Positions 20,171 to 32,246 of a stretch of 64,000 nt of DNA are shown here, in pieces (position 1 is the first letter of the stretch; every line of letters begins with the position of its first letter). Position numbers and translations under genes: made by a program. Source of the DNA: Anomaloglossus baeobatrachus (taxonomy: Eukaryota; Chordata; Amphibia; Anura; Aromobatidae); NCBI RefSeq assembly GCF_048569485.1, contig NC_134354.1, positions 82,610,164-82,674,163 on the forward strand. The letters run 5' to 3'. The notes under the pieces were generated by a model, which saw only the letters and a list, made by a program, of their open reading frames with translations, had not been told where the DNA came from and ran no database searches.

Positions 20171-20632
20171 GGCTGAGGCCACACGGGGATTTGTGGAAGT
20201 GCTTGCATGACATTCGGCACATGCTCGCAGCACAGTGGGAGCCGAGTGTCATGCGAGTGTTATGTGACTGTGGTCCAATCATGCGATCAGACCACAGTTG
20301 AGGAGGGGAGGGCCGGCACCATGGAGGGGAGGGATTTATCTCCCTATCTCCTCCGTTGCTGGAGGATGCGAGAATCGCACTGCTCATGCGTTACACCGGT
20401 GTAACGCGAGAGCAATGCAATGTTTCTCTTGCCCCATAGATTTGAATGAGTGCGAGTTAAATTAATCGCATTGCACCCACAACATGCTGCGACTGTTTTC
20501 TCAATCCGATTGGGGCTGGAAAAAATAATCGCTCATGGGAGATGCCCCATAGAGTAATATTGGTCCAAGTGGAATGCTATTTTTTTTTTCGCATTCCACT
20601 CGCTCCGTATTACTTGCCGTGTGTGTTGACCC
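20171..20632. mobile_element. PIF/Harbinger-like MITE
   Basis: The ends GGCTGAGGCCACACGGGG and, complemented, GGGTCAACACACACGGCA are imperfect inverted repeats. TAA flanks both sides (20168-20170 and 20633-20635), matching the TWA duplication of PIF/Harbinger elements. Internal inverted blocks include CGAGTGTCATGCGAG and its near complement. It has no transposase. Confidence 0.66.
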
Positions 20633-20635
20633 TAA

Positions 20636-21212
20636 CTACAAATGTGATTGGCTTCGTAATTTTGAGCAGGCAATGAAAACTGTTAAGACCTTTTTACCTA
20701 ATTCACTAGCAAATTTACAGCAGGCACTAATAACTAACAATACCTAAAAATATTATTGACTGGCTAATTGGGAACATGCTGTAATAACTAGCAATAGTTA
20801 TATAGATCGTTCACTCGTAACTCTTTAGCAGGCCCTGACAAGTAGCTTGCCCTATAATTAAATGCCGATTTGTGGCACACACACACCTTTCCCTACACTG
20901 CACATCCCTATTTTACACTATTGCTCTCCTATCTATCTCAGCTACCATCATGAAACCCCTAGCTAAGGTGTCTGCCAGTACCGGCGGCAGTACCATCTTT
21001 ATTGTTTAACATTCACAAAATGGCACTGACGCCGAATGTCAACAACTTATATGCAGACGGACATGTGACGTAGGCAGCCAATGACATAAGCCCTTCTGTG
21101 TGAACCTTGTAAGTTTTTGCTGCGCCATGATTGACTTCAAAAACAAATAAAGTTAAGAAAAAATGGTGCCGCATGCGTCTGGCTTCAATCGAGTCACTAC
21201 ACCCTCCACTAA
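20636..21212. other. Intergenic DNA without recognised feature
   Basis: Contains two similar short blocks (ACTAATAACTAACAATA near 20730 and its relative near 20155). No gene or termini seen. Confidence 0.35.
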
Positions 21213-21216
21213 TTAT

Positions 21217-22460
21217 CTCCTTCAGGGCAATTTTCTGTTTTTCAGATGGTTTTTTGCACCCCCTATTCCCAGAGCCATACCTTTTTTATTTTTCTGTTCA
21301 TCTTGCCATATGAGGGCTTGTTTTTTTGTGGGATGAGTTGTACTTTTAAATGAAGCCATAAGTTTTACCATATAGTGTACTGGAAAACGGCAAAAAAAAT
21401 CCAAGTGCAGAAAAAATGCAATTGCATAATTGTATTGGGAATGTTTTATTCACCGTGTTCACTATATGGTAAAATTGATGTATCGGTGTCGTGCCTCAGA
21501 TCGGTATGAGTTTCTAGACACCAAACATGTATAGGTTTATGTTATCTAATGGGTTAAAAAAATTCAGAAGTTTGTTCAAAAAAAGTGGCACACTTTTTGT
21601 GCATTTTCTGTAACCCATAGCATTCTCTTTTTTTAAGGTCTATGGCTCAGTGATGGCTTATTTTTTGCGTCTCCAGCTGACGTTTTTAATGGTATCATTT
21701 TTGTGCAGATGCTAGGTTTTGATCAGCTGTTATTGCATTTTGCACAAAATTTGCGACAACCAAAAATGTAATTTTGGCGTTTGGAATTTTTCTGCTGCTA
21801 CGCCGTTTACTGATCAGATTAATTGATTTTATCTTTTCATAGATTGGGCATTTCTGAACGCGGCAATATCAAATATGTATATATTTTTATTTTCTTAACC
21901 CTTTAAGTTTCAATGAGGCAAATAAGAGGGATTTGAACTTTTAGGTTTTTTATATTTAAATTTTTTTTTAAAACTTTTCTTTTTACTTTTTTTATGTTAC
22001 TAGTCCTCCTAGGGTGACTATAAGGATCAGCAGTCTGATCGCTCATTCATTTCTCTTGATCAGAGCTGCACAGCTCAGACCAGAAGAAATGCTCATCTTC
22101 TGTTGCAGGCAGCTCTCTGCCGGCAGTAACAGGAAGTGAGTCATGATAGCGACAGGAGTCATCACATGACCCTGTGCTAACATGACAACCATCGGTTCCC
22201 CGTGATCATGTCATGGGACTTCTGATGGCAGCAGGTAAGTGCGCATTACTTGCTACAGGCATTTAAATTGCACTGTCACATATTGACAGCACAATTTAAG
22301 AGGTTAACAATTGTGGGTGGATTGCGGATCCACCTATGCCTGTGAGGTACACATTTCAGCTGTAGAAATCAGCAGAAATGTGTGGGGATCGCCATGGGCT
22401 CACCGCAGCAGGCGGCAGTGATTACCCCTTCATGATTTATGATCCTCAGTCGTGAAGGGG
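21217..22460 (+). mobile_element. 1.24-kb TTAA element, copy 3
   Basis: Same family and orientation as 6189-7471. It shares CTTGCCATATGAGGGCTTG, TAAGTTTTACCATATAGTG and the terminal CGTGAAGGGG followed by TTAA (22461-22464). The left end is slightly diverged (CTCCTTCAGGG after TTAT). It has no coding capacity. Confidence 0.76.
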
Positions 22461-22464
22461 TTAA

Positions 22465-23623
22465 ACACATCCCCCATTCATCATACAGCACCACAATCAT
22501 ATCCAAAAGCATAACGTGTTTTAAAAAAATATTTAGTGATTGAAAAAAAACAAACATTCCTGACTTTTGGGGAAAAGCCTCTTGGTTACCAAGCCTGAAC
22601 GAACAAGCTGAGGCTTGTACCAAATTTGAAATTGGCGAACCTTTATCGAATAGGGAGACTGATCTCTAGCCCTGATTATTACGTACTGAAACTGTAGCAA
22701 CTTGTCTGTCTGGCCTGGACATTGTGTCATCACGTAAGCACTTACTTGATGACCTGCAAGGCCCTAATGCTGCCCCTAAGGGCTGACCCTACCTGACCGT
22801 TGAGGTTGGCACCCTAAATAACGCAAATGGCGCCCCCACTCACCGTTGGCTCTCCCTTGGAATCCCTAATAAAATCTCTAGACTGAGGACTGCTGATACT
22901 TAATTATCCACAAACCGCAAGCTTGACCAAAACTAGCCATACTGCTAAAATCCATAATGTTTATGGAACCTATATATCCACTACGCATAAACACCATACT
23001 CAGGGAGAACAAAAGTAACTCCAATGAGCATAAACCAAGGACATAATGTCAGATGTATAAAAGACTCAAATGAGCATCATACAAGAACAAAAAAAGGTCA
23101 AGCAAGTACAAATAAATAACAAGGAGGACTTTCCTTTAGAAGTTAACTCTATAGTGCAGTCTCCTGGATTCCTCCTGTTATTGTAAACTTGTTAGCCAAT
23201 GAGCTTGTTCAGGTAAAAAGATTCTTATTTTTCTTGATTCTAACTTCTCTCAGTTTATTTTTTACCTCATCAAAGTGCAGCAGAACTTTGATGTAGTCTG
23301 TGGTCACAAAACAGCATAGAAGAGTTAGAAAAAGACATATAAAAAGTTACTAATTCCTGGTTGGAATAGAATCACTAACAGATTCTCAGTTACGTCATTC
23401 TGCAATGTGCAAAGAAGCAAAGAAACTGTGCAAGCTAAGTGCTACAAAATGTTAGCAAAAGTGCTAAAATTATTTTTCACTCAAAATACACCTGCCCTGG
23501 CTAGATTGGGCACAGCTCCCTTCCGCTATGGCCACCTCCCATTCCTGGACTCCACATCTCCTGCAAGATTCCCACCATGTCTCTGTAACATAATCTCCTT
23601 AGGTCGCTAAGTTAGAGACACAG
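22465..23623. other. Intergenic DNA without recognised gene
   Basis: The part near 22570-22680 (CAAGCCTGAACG...GGGAGACTGATCTCTAGCCC) has the look of a hAT-like MITE end, but no partner end was found. The rest shows nothing I can name. Confidence 0.35.
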
Positions 23624-23627
23624 CTAT

Positions 23628-24691
23628 TGTAACGCCCCTGAGACCATCAGGGTACTATGAGGTTCAGCATCCCCACCAGGACGCAGGGCCTACCCCCTTA
23701 GGGACCCAAAACCCTAGTGCCAGTAATACCAAAAACCCAAGTAATCCCAGTTTTCCCCAACAATCCCCCATACAATGGTACCTAGCTAGGGTGGGACCAT
23801 GGATGGCCGCCTAGAGGTGGAGCCACTCCAGTCCACTAGTTGACCAGGTGGTAGGATCAGACTGTGGAGAGTAGTGAGTCTAGAAATGACAGCAGAGGTG
23901 TGAAGAGGGAAGGGAAGTGACTCCCTTACTCGGGTTAACGGTGACCTGGTACCCAGGAGAGGTGGTTGTCAGTGGAGTACGGTGGAGTACTCCCGTAACT
24001 ACACACTGACGGGGTAGAGGACCCTAGGACAGAAAAGAGCTTCAAGCTGGCCTGTTAACACCTGCACAGCAAAGGGGACCATCAAGGACCTTGCTGACCC
24101 TAAAGAATCCGAAGACTCAGTAGCAAAGAGAGAACCAGGGACAGGACAGAGACTCCAACCCCACAGGGTTCCCGCTACTGTCAGGCGGACAGAGGTGGAT
24201 AAACAACAAACCGGGGACCCCCAGTGTTCCATACCACGGGAACCCATTTACCAGAGACAGGTGCAGGGGAAGAAGGTACCAGAGAACCAGACTGGCACTG
24301 GGACGAAGGGGACCTGGAGGCGAAACCAGCCGGCCTCGGGCAACCAGGTAACACCCAAAAAGTGAGTAAACCAGTTGCACTGAATACCTGTCTGGACTCC
24401 TTCTTCCGACGTCCTCCGCACTATACACCTACTGGGGCAATACCCTACTTGAGAGGGACTACCACACTAGCTGCCATACCATCAGCCCCAGTAGAGACAC
24501 TGCACGGCGGCTCCTTATACTTAGCCGCAACACTGCAAGTGGTATCACTAATAACTTATTCACAAATCCCCTGTAAATATCCCCATTACAAAAAGGGCCC
24601 AGGGCACGGAATCGGGTAATGACCACCATCGCGACATTCCCAAGAGAGACATTGCCCGGAACCGAAGTACCCCATATCCCTGGGTGCTACA
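23628..24691 (+). mobile_element. Fossil TGT...ACA element (solo-LTR size)
   Basis: Starts TGTAACGCCCCTGAGACC and ends CCCTGGGTGCTACA. The flanking four bases are CTAT (23624-23627) and CTCT (24692-24695), a 3/4 match. The 1064-bp length and lack of internal body fit a solo LTR of the family seen at 2731-5375 and 14444-17421. The block CCCCTGTAAATATCCCC near 24570 also occurs, complemented, near 14545. Confidence 0.6.
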
Positions 24692-24695
24692 CTCT

Positions 24696-26099
24696 GTCTT
24701 ATTATTGAGACTATTGTTTGAAGTCCTCCATCTTCAGTTCATATTGAGAATTCATCTTCCAGTGCCCTCATAACTCCTGCATATCTTTAGACCGGTTGGT
24801 TAACCCTCTGCTTGCTAACTCCTGGTTAATAAATCAATTGCAGAACATCATGAACTATTATTGGGCTCTGTTCTTTTTGTGGATTAATCTTTACAAAACT
24901 CTTGTGTTCTCTCTGCCTTTAACTGAGCGGTTCTTGAATTTTGACGTTTCCATTCTTCGTCTGTTCCCCTAACTCAGCGGTTTCCAATTTATCCAAGTCC
25001 TTGCTGTTCCTCCAGCCTGTGTCACCATTGCTTTGGGTCTATGGGTGCAGCCTAACCTGCAGCTTTGTGAATCCACCTCACTAGCTGAGCCTAACAACAA
25101 AAACATATCTGTATCCTCTAACCTTGTAAGTTATCCTGGACTTCAAGATTAAGATGTAAAATATTGTCAGTTGTGAATCTATAATAAAAATCCATTTGAT
25201 AGTTATAAAACGTTGCTTGCACTGGAGGTTATAATACAGATAATTAAACTATTATGCAAATCCTGAGAATCCCAATGTAAAATTCATTATATCTGCCTCA
25301 TTACTTGTTTTTGTAAAACTTAATCTAGACAGAATTTATCAACTGGAATACAGTTCCAACCACTGATGAACAGATATGGTATATATGCAGCTTACATTGT
25401 ACTAAAATTCATTAACCATCATTATTAATCTATTAAATCATAAAATAATGTATGAAATCCACTGAAGAACAGAATAAGATTATTTTGTGATTGGTTATTT
25501 CAATGCAAGCATGAATATCTTGTGGGGACATCAAGAATGTGCCCATGTTATCAGAAGACGATCAATGGCTAAAATACACTTTTATGATATGAAAGAAACC
25601 AGTAATCTCTACCATTTACATTTTTGATGCCACAATCAATGAGGGATTGATTTATTTGGAAAGACTGAGATGAGACTCCCCCTCCTCCGATCACATAACT
25701 GGGCATGCTCGAACAGCTGCATCTGTTAATGCACATACTATAGATGCAACTACATGGCCATGCAGTACATTTTAGTTAAAAAGATAAAAATCAAAATGTA
25801 AAAATCCTCTTCTAAGAAATTAATATAGGTAAACATTTCTTAAAAAACAAAAGTCTTAAAGAAAACACAAATGTAATTTTTTAACACTTTAACGCTTTAT
25901 TAAATGGGAGCAATTAGGTATTTCTTGGTTACCAAACTGCTACCACTACCATTCTGTCCCATTTTTGTTGGGTTAATAAACATAGCTTTAGAAACTATAG
26001 AAATTTGAAGACCACGCCACTCGCCTGATATATATTACCTGTCTGCAGTCTAGAAGCAGGAGCTGTGTCCTAATTCCTCCTAATCTAGCTTGTTTGACA
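24696..26099. other. AT-rich intergenic DNA without recognised feature
   Basis: No coding frame, inverted termini or tandem structure seen in 1.4 kb. Confidence 0.4.
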
Positions 26100-26152
26100 T
26101 TGATGAGGACAGGATTTTAGGAAGAGAAAACCCCATTGACCATTACACATTA

Positions 26153-26723
26153 AGCGGGCTTTACACACTGCGATATCGGTCCCGATATCGCTAGTGTGCG
26201 TACCCGCCCCATCTGTTGTGCGAAACGGGCAAATCGCTGCCCATGCCGCACAACATCGCCCAGACCCGTCACACATACTTACCTGCCCGGCGACGTCGCT
26301 GTGACCGGCGAACCGCCTCCTTCTAAGGGGGCGGTCCGTGCGGTGTAAAAGCGACGTCACTGAGCGGCCGCCCAATAGCAGTGGTGGGGCGGAGCTGAGC
26401 GAGACATAACATCCCGCCTACCTCCTTGCTTCCACATAGCGGCCGGGAGGCAGGTAAGGAGAGCTTCCTCGTTCCTGCGGTGTCAAACGGAACAATGTGT
26501 GCTTCCGCAGGAACGAGGAACAACCTCGTTACTGCTGCAGTAACGATTTTTGAGAATGGACCCCCATGTCACCGATGAAGCGATTTTGCACGTTTTTGCA
26601 ACGATGCAAAATCGCTCATCGGTGTCACACGCAACGGCATCGCTAATGCGGCCGGATGTGCGTCACCAATTCCGTGACCCCAACGAGTTCGCATTAGCGA
26701 TGTCGTAGCGTGTAAAGCCCCCT
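26153..26723. mobile_element. PIF/Harbinger-like MITE, 571 bp
   Basis: The ends AGCGGGCTTTACAC and, complemented, AGGGGGCTTTACAC are inverted repeats. TTA flanks both sides (26150-26152, 26724-26726). Long internal inverted blocks pair around a GC-rich centre, for example GGAGCTTCCTCGTTCCTGCG near 26460 with CGCAGGAACGAGG near 26507. The right end shares GGATGTGCGTCACC...TTCCGTGACCCC with the fragment at 2271-2470. There is no transposase. Confidence 0.8.
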
Positions 26724-26726
26724 TTA

Positions 26727-26829
26727 TACTCTACAGAAGAGAGAGAAAGGACCCACTGACCTTAAGAGCTTACACGCTTCTGGACACAGAGAGAGGACCA
26801 TGCTGACAATAAGAGCTTACACTCTACAG
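26727..26829. repeat. Short tandem repeat of about 46 bp
   Basis: Units of the form AAGAGCTTACAC..CT..ACAGAGAGAGGACC follow each other here. The pattern also continues leftwards across the MITE (26105-26152) and resumes after the 36-kb insertion at 62938 with AATAGAGACTGGACC. It is the pre-insertion substrate of both neighbouring transposons. Confidence 0.5.
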
Positions 26830-26980
26830 CAGGGGTGGGCAATTAAATTTCCCATGGGGCCACATGAAAACTTGGGATGGTTTTAGAGGGCCGGACTAAT
26901 ATAATAAACTCAGTTCTACCCAAATACTGTATATAGTATACACTATCCCTTCATAAACAAACAGTAAGTTATAATAATAA

Positions 26981-28050
26981 TAAATTACATCACTATATAC
27001 TACACCTGTAATAAATTACATCACTATATACTGCACCTGTAATAAGTTACATCACTATATACTGCACCTGTAGTACATTACATCACTATATACTGCACCT
27101 GTAATAAATTACATCACTTTATACTGCACCTGTAATAAGTTACATCACTATATACTACACCTGTAATAAGTTACATCACTATATACTGCACCTGTAATAA
27201 ATTACATCACTATATATTCCACCTGTAATAAACTACATCACTATATATTCCACCTGGAATAAGTTACATCACTATATACTGCACCTGTAATAAATTACAT
27301 CACTATATACTACACCTGTAATAAACTACATCACTATATACTGCACCTGTAATAAATTACATCACTTTATACTGCACCTGTAATAAGTTACATCACTATA
27401 TACTACACCTGTAATAAGTTACATCACTATATACTGCACCTGTAATAAACTACATCACTATATATTCCACCTGTAATAAGTTACATCACTTTATACTGCA
27501 CCTGTAATAAGTTACATCACTATATACTACACCTGTAATAAGTTACATCACTATATACTGCACCTGTAATAAATTACATCACTATATATTCCACCTGTAA
27601 TAAACTACATCACTATATATTCCACCTGGAATAAGTTACATCACTATATACTGCACCTGTAATAAGTTACATCACTATATACTACACCTGTAATAAACTA
27701 CATCACTATATACTACACCTGTAATAAACTACATCAATATGTACTGCACCTGTAATAAATTACATCACTATATACTGCACCTGTAATAAATTACATCACT
27801 ATATATTCCACCTGTAATAAACTACATCACTATATACTGCACCTGTAATAAACTACATCACTATATACTGCACCTGTAATAAATTACATCACTATATACT
27901 GCACCTGTAATAAATTACATCACTATATATTCCACCTGTAATAAACTACATCACTATATACTGCACCTGTAATAAATTACATCACTATATACTGCACCTG
28001 TAATAAGTTACATCACTGTATACTGCACCTGTAATAAAATACATAACTAA
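26981..28050. repeat. 31-bp minisatellite, left segment
   Basis: About 34 monomers of the form CACCTGTAATAAAYTACATC followed by ACTATATACTG. In this segment the AAATTAC and AAGTTAC variants dominate, whereas AAACTAC dominates in the large right segment. It is bounded on the right by the nested hAT. Confidence 0.95.
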
Positions 28051-28263
28051 TAGTGATGAGCGAGCATGCTTGTAACTACTCGGTACTCGCACGAGTATCG
28101 CTGTACTCGGGCTGCTCGGCGGGGACCGAGTAATCTCGCGATACTCGTGCTGTACTCGTGGTCTTCATTTCTGCATGTTGGCGCTCTTTTGAGAGCCAGC
28201 CCTCATGCAGGGATTGGCTGGCAGACCACTGCAATGCCACAGCCCTGTTAGTTGTGGAATTGC

Positions 28264-28330
28264 AGTGATTGGCCGGCCTGCACAGCGTGACCGAGCCTTT
28301 ATATCGGCCGGCGCGCTGTGCTCTGCTCAC
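28264..28330 (+). promoter_or_regulatory. Possible hAT promoter region
   Basis: ATTGGCC (inverted CCAAT-type box) at about 28268 is followed 30 bases later by CTTTATATC at about 28296, in a GC-rich context and upstream of the 184-bp array. This is the arrangement of a simple polymerase II promoter. Direction and use are inferred. Confidence 0.3.
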
Positions 28331-28424
28331 AGCTATCCAGACAGTGAGTGCAGGGAGAGTGTCGCTGATTCAGGGAAAGCTTTGCGGCCCTTTATAGTTA
28401 GTTCCGGAGCAGGGCTGCAAACAG

Positions 28425-28608
28425 TGTGACCAGAAGTCCTTCTCAGGACTATTCTAGTTGTATACAGGCAGGCAGGGTATAGCCAGGTCGGAGTACAGTA
28501 GCAGAGTCCTTCTCAGGACTATTGTTGCTATATACAGGCAGGGTATAGCCAGGTCGGAATACAGGCTAGTGACCAGAAGAGTCCTTGTCAGGACTATTGT
28601 AGCAGTAT

Positions 28609-28640
<32 letters not shown>
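28425..28640 (+). repeat. Three imperfect units with GGCA microsatellite
   Basis: AGTCCTTCTCAGGACTATT (or TTGTCAGG) occurs near 28435, 28507 and 28580, each followed by TATACAGGCAGGC or TATACAGGCAGGG and TATAGCC. The third unit carries an expanded (GGCA)n tract of about 30 bases. Each unit contains the hairpin GTCCTTCTCAGGAC. Confidence 0.7.
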
Positions 28641-28642
<2 letters not shown>

Positions 28643-28723
28643 TATATAGCCATTCCTAGTGGTGACCGTATACCAGCCTTCATCATATCTGGGGCTGGTG
28701 TACACAGTGTAAAACAGTCCAGA

Positions 28724-30851
28724 TAGTGTCAGACTTCTCAGTAATTGTCGCTCCTAAAAACCAGTTAGGTTCTCATTGCGTCCGTGCTTGCATTTAAAAA
28801 CAGCACGTGTGTGGCAGTCGGTGGCAGGGTACAGGTGCGCGTTTTGCACAAACTATTATATAACGCACAAGTCTAGTGTATAATACACGTCAGTCAGCAG
28901 TGTCTGATAGTGTCAGACTTCTCAGTAATTGTCGCTCCTAAAAACCAGTTAGGTTCTTATTGCGTCCGTGCTTGCATTTAAAAACAGCACGTGTGTGGCA
29001 GTCGGTGGCAGGGTACAGGTGCGCGTTTTGCACAAACTATTATATAACGCACAAGTCTAGTGTATAATACACGTCAGTCAGCAGTGTCTGATAGTGTCAG
29101 ACTTCTCAGTAATTGTCGCTCCTAAAAACCAGTTAGGTTCTTATTGCGTCCGTGCTTGCATTTAAAAACAGCACGTGTGTGGCAGTCGGTGGCAGGGTAC
29201 AGGTGCGCGTTTTGCACAAACTATTATATAACGCACAAGTGTAGTGTATAATACACGTCAGTCAGCAGTGTCTGATAGTGTCAGACTTCTCAGTAATTGT
29301 CGCTCCTAAAAACCAGTTAGGTTCTTATTGCGTCCGTGCTTGCATTTAAAAACAGCACATGTGTGGCAGTCGGTGGCAGGGTACAGGTGCGCGTTTTGCA
29401 CAAACTATTATATAACGCACAAGTCTAGTGTATAATACACGTCAGTCAGCAGTGTCTGATAGTGTCAGACTTCTCAGTAATTGTCGCTCCTAAAAACCAG
29501 TTAGGTTCTCATTGCGTCCGTGCTTGCATTTAAAAACAGCACGTGTGTGGCAGTCGGTGGCAGGGTACAGGTGCGCGTTTTGCACAAACTATTATATAAC
29601 GCACAAGTCTAGTGTATAATACACGTCAGTCAGCAGTGTCTGATAGTGTCAGACTTCTCAGTAATTGTCGCTCCTAAAAACCAGTTAGGTTCTCATTGCG
29701 TCCGTGCTTGCATTTAAAAACAGCACGTGTGTGGCAGTCGGTGGCAGGGTACAGGTGCGCGTTTTGCACAAACTATTATATAACGCACAAGTCTAGTGTA
29801 TAATACACGTCAGTCAGCAGTGTCTGATAGTGTCAGACTTCTCAGTAATTGTCGCTCCTAAAAACCAGTTAGGTTCTTATTGCGTCCGTGCTTGCATTTA
29901 AAAACAGCACGTGTGTGGCAGTCGGTGGCAGGGTACAGGTGCGCGTTTTGCACAAACTATTATATAACGCACAAGTCTAGTGTATAATACACGTCAGTCA
30001 GCAGTGTCTGATAGTGTCAGACTTCTCAGTAATTGTCGCTCCTAAAAACCAGTTAGGTTCTTATTGCGTCCGTGCTTGCATTTAAAAACAGCACGTGTGT
30101 GGCAGTCGGTGGCAGGGTACAGGTGCGCGTTTTGCACAAACTATTATATAACGCACAAGTGTAGTGTATAATACACGTCAGTCAGCAGTGTCTGATAGTG
30201 TCAGACTTCTCAGTAATTGTCGCTCCTAAAAACCAGTTAGGTTCTTATTGCGTCCGTGCTTGCATTTAAAAACAGCACGTGTGTGGCAGTCGGTGGCAGG
30301 GTACAGGTGCGCGTTTTGCACAAACTATTATATAACGCACAAGTCTAGTGTATAATACACGTCAGTCAGCAGTGTCTGATAGTGTCAGACTTCTCAGTAA
30401 TTGTCGCTCCTAAAAACCAGTTAGGTTCTTATTGCGTCCGTGCTTGCATTTAAAAACAGCACGTGTGTGGCAGTCGGTGGCAGGGTACAGGTGCGCGTTT
30501 TGCACAAACTATTATATAACGCACAAGTCTAGTGTATAATACACGTCAGTCAGCAGTGTCTGATAGTGTCAGACTTCTCAGTAATTGTCGCTCCTAAAAA
30601 CCAGTTAGGTTCTCATTGCGTCCGTGCTTGCATTTAAAAACAGCACGTGTGTGGCAGTCGGTGGCAGGGTACAGGTGCGCGTTTTGCACAAACTATTATA
30701 TAACGCACAAGTCTAGTGTATAATACACGTCAGTCAGCAGTGTCTGATAGTGTCAGACTTCTCAGTAATTGTCGCTCCTAAAAACCAGTTAGGTTCTTAT
30801 TGCGTCCGTGCTTGCATTTAAAAACAGCACGTGTGTGGCAGTCGGTGGCAG
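28724..30851 (+). repeat. 184-bp tandem array, 11 full and one partial unit
   Basis: Units start at 28724, 28908, 29092 and so on to 30748, with an exact 184-bp period. The last unit stops at 30851. Units differ at only a few positions (TTCTCATTG/TTCTTATTG, GTCTAG/GTGTAG, one CACATG). Each contains ATTATATAAC and the block CGTGCTTGCATTTAAAAAC. A diverged copy of that block lies, inverted, at the N-terminal end of the transposase region (about 36455-36598). Recent amplification or homogenisation is implied. Confidence 0.95.
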
Positions 30852-31080
30852 CGTCAGGCTCCACATTGTCCCTGGATAGAGACGTGCATGATGGCCTGTA
30901 AACATGAAGTGCCCATTGTAAGGAAGTGGGTCTATTGTAGTATAGCCCTTAGGCAGGGCAGCCAAAAATTGGGAGGCTCCACATTGTCCCTGGATAGAGA
31001 TGTGCATGAGGGCCTCAAAACATTGTTCCCATTGCAAAGGAGCGGGTCTCCTGTCGTTGTAATGCCCATTCAGATAGAAT
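30852..31080 (-). repeat. Two 118-bp units in inverted orientation
   Basis: GGCTCCACATTGTCCCTGG and the following sequence to GGGCAGCCAAAAATTGGGAG are the complement of the 118-bp unit repeated at 36601-37790. They abut the truncated last 184-bp unit. Confidence 0.85.
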
Positions 31081-31182
31081 GGGCGAAAAAATTTACCACT
31101 GGGGGTATACCTGAAACAACGGCTTAACTATTGTAACGGTCACCATGATGGCGCATGAGGAGAAGGAGGAGCAGTCCAGCGA

Positions 31183-31461
31183 TTAGCCAAAGTCCAGAAG
31201 TGTGTTACCATGGGTGAGTGGAGGTACATGGCAAATTCCCGTTACAAACTTTAAATTCCGCTGTAATTTTCTGTTGGTGTGTGTGGTGAAGTCTGGCCAA
31301 ATCCAACCCTTGTTCATCTTGATCAGAGTCAGCCTGTCAGCATTTACAGTTGACAGGCGGGTGCGTTTATCTGTAATGATTCCACCTGCGGCACTAAAAA
31401 CACGCTCTGACAAAACGCTAGCGGCAGGGCAGGCCAGGACTTCCAAGGCGTAGAGAGCCAA
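31183..31461 (-). pseudogene. hAT transposase, C-terminal dimerisation region
   Basis: The minus strand encodes ALEVLACPAASVLSERVFSA followed by AGGIITDKRTRLS and VNADRLTLIKMNKGWI. This is the hATC dimerisation motif (LA..ILA.PASS..SER.FS.AG.I....R.RL....V..L.F...N). It is required for assembly of active hAT transposase. It is collinear on the minus strand with the core at 32247-32840, with the expected order. Confidence 0.9.
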
Positions 31462-31491
31462 TTCATGCCACGTGTCCAGCTTGGATACACA

Positions 31492-32242
31492 TTAATTGTA
31501 AGGCACAGAGGAATGTCGGAGTACAGTTGTTTGATCTGCAAGGTACTCCTTGAGCATCTGGGCAAACTTAGGATTTCTTGTGGCACTACCCCTCACCTCA
31601 GGGGCTGTGGTATGTGAGGGGCTGAGAAAACTGTCCCACATCTTAAAGACTGTTCCCCTACCTCTGGCGGATTGGACTTGTGCCCCTCTCGGCTGTACGC
31701 CTTGGTTGTCCACTGATTCCTGACCTATGCCGGTAGCGTTTTGTGAGGGGAATGCTTTGCCTACTTCCGTGACTATGGCCTTCTGGAACTGCTGCATTTT
31801 GCCTGACCTCTCCGCCTCGGGAATAAGAGACATAAAGTTCTCCTCTTAGCGTGGGTCTAACAGTGTTACCAACCAGTAATGATTGTCGGCCAAGATGTTC
31901 TTAACGCGAGGGTCACGAGACAGGCAGCTTACCATAAAGTCAGCCATGTGTGCCAGACTCTTAACAGCCATCACTTCAGTATCCTGACCAACACGATGAC
32001 TGAACATGCTGTCCTCCTCCTCCTCCTCATCATCTACCCTGTCCTCTGGCCAGCCACGCTGAACCGAGGATATGACTGCATGTCATATCCTCAATTTGGC
32101 CAGAGAGTTGCTCCATGTCTTCATCCTCCTCCTCGTCATAGTCCTCCACTGCACGTTGTGATGAGACGAGGCTGGGCTGTGTGTTATCATCACCCACACC
32201 CACTACTGTTTCTTGCTCAAACTCATCGCGCTCCGCCTGCAA
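31492..32242 (-). pseudogene. hAT transposase, insertion-domain remnants
   Basis: The stretch carries NHYWLVTLLDPR just upstream of a stop (31846-31848) and then SLIPEAERSGKMQQFQKAIV, typical of the region before the hATC motif. An acidic segment (EEEDEDMEQLSGQIED) lies in another frame at about 32100-32190. Because the segments fall in different frames and a stop intervenes, this part of the gene is non-functional. Confidence 0.7.
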
Positions 32243-32246
32243 TGCA

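Noticed and set aside
24224-24619. 131-residue open frame in the solo-LTR-size element
   Set aside because: Lies within a non-coding repeat and shows no domain, so chance openness is more likely.
28458-28705. Cysteine-, leucine- and proline-rich or glycine/arginine-rich short frames
   Set aside because: Produced by the GGCA microsatellite and the three imperfect units.
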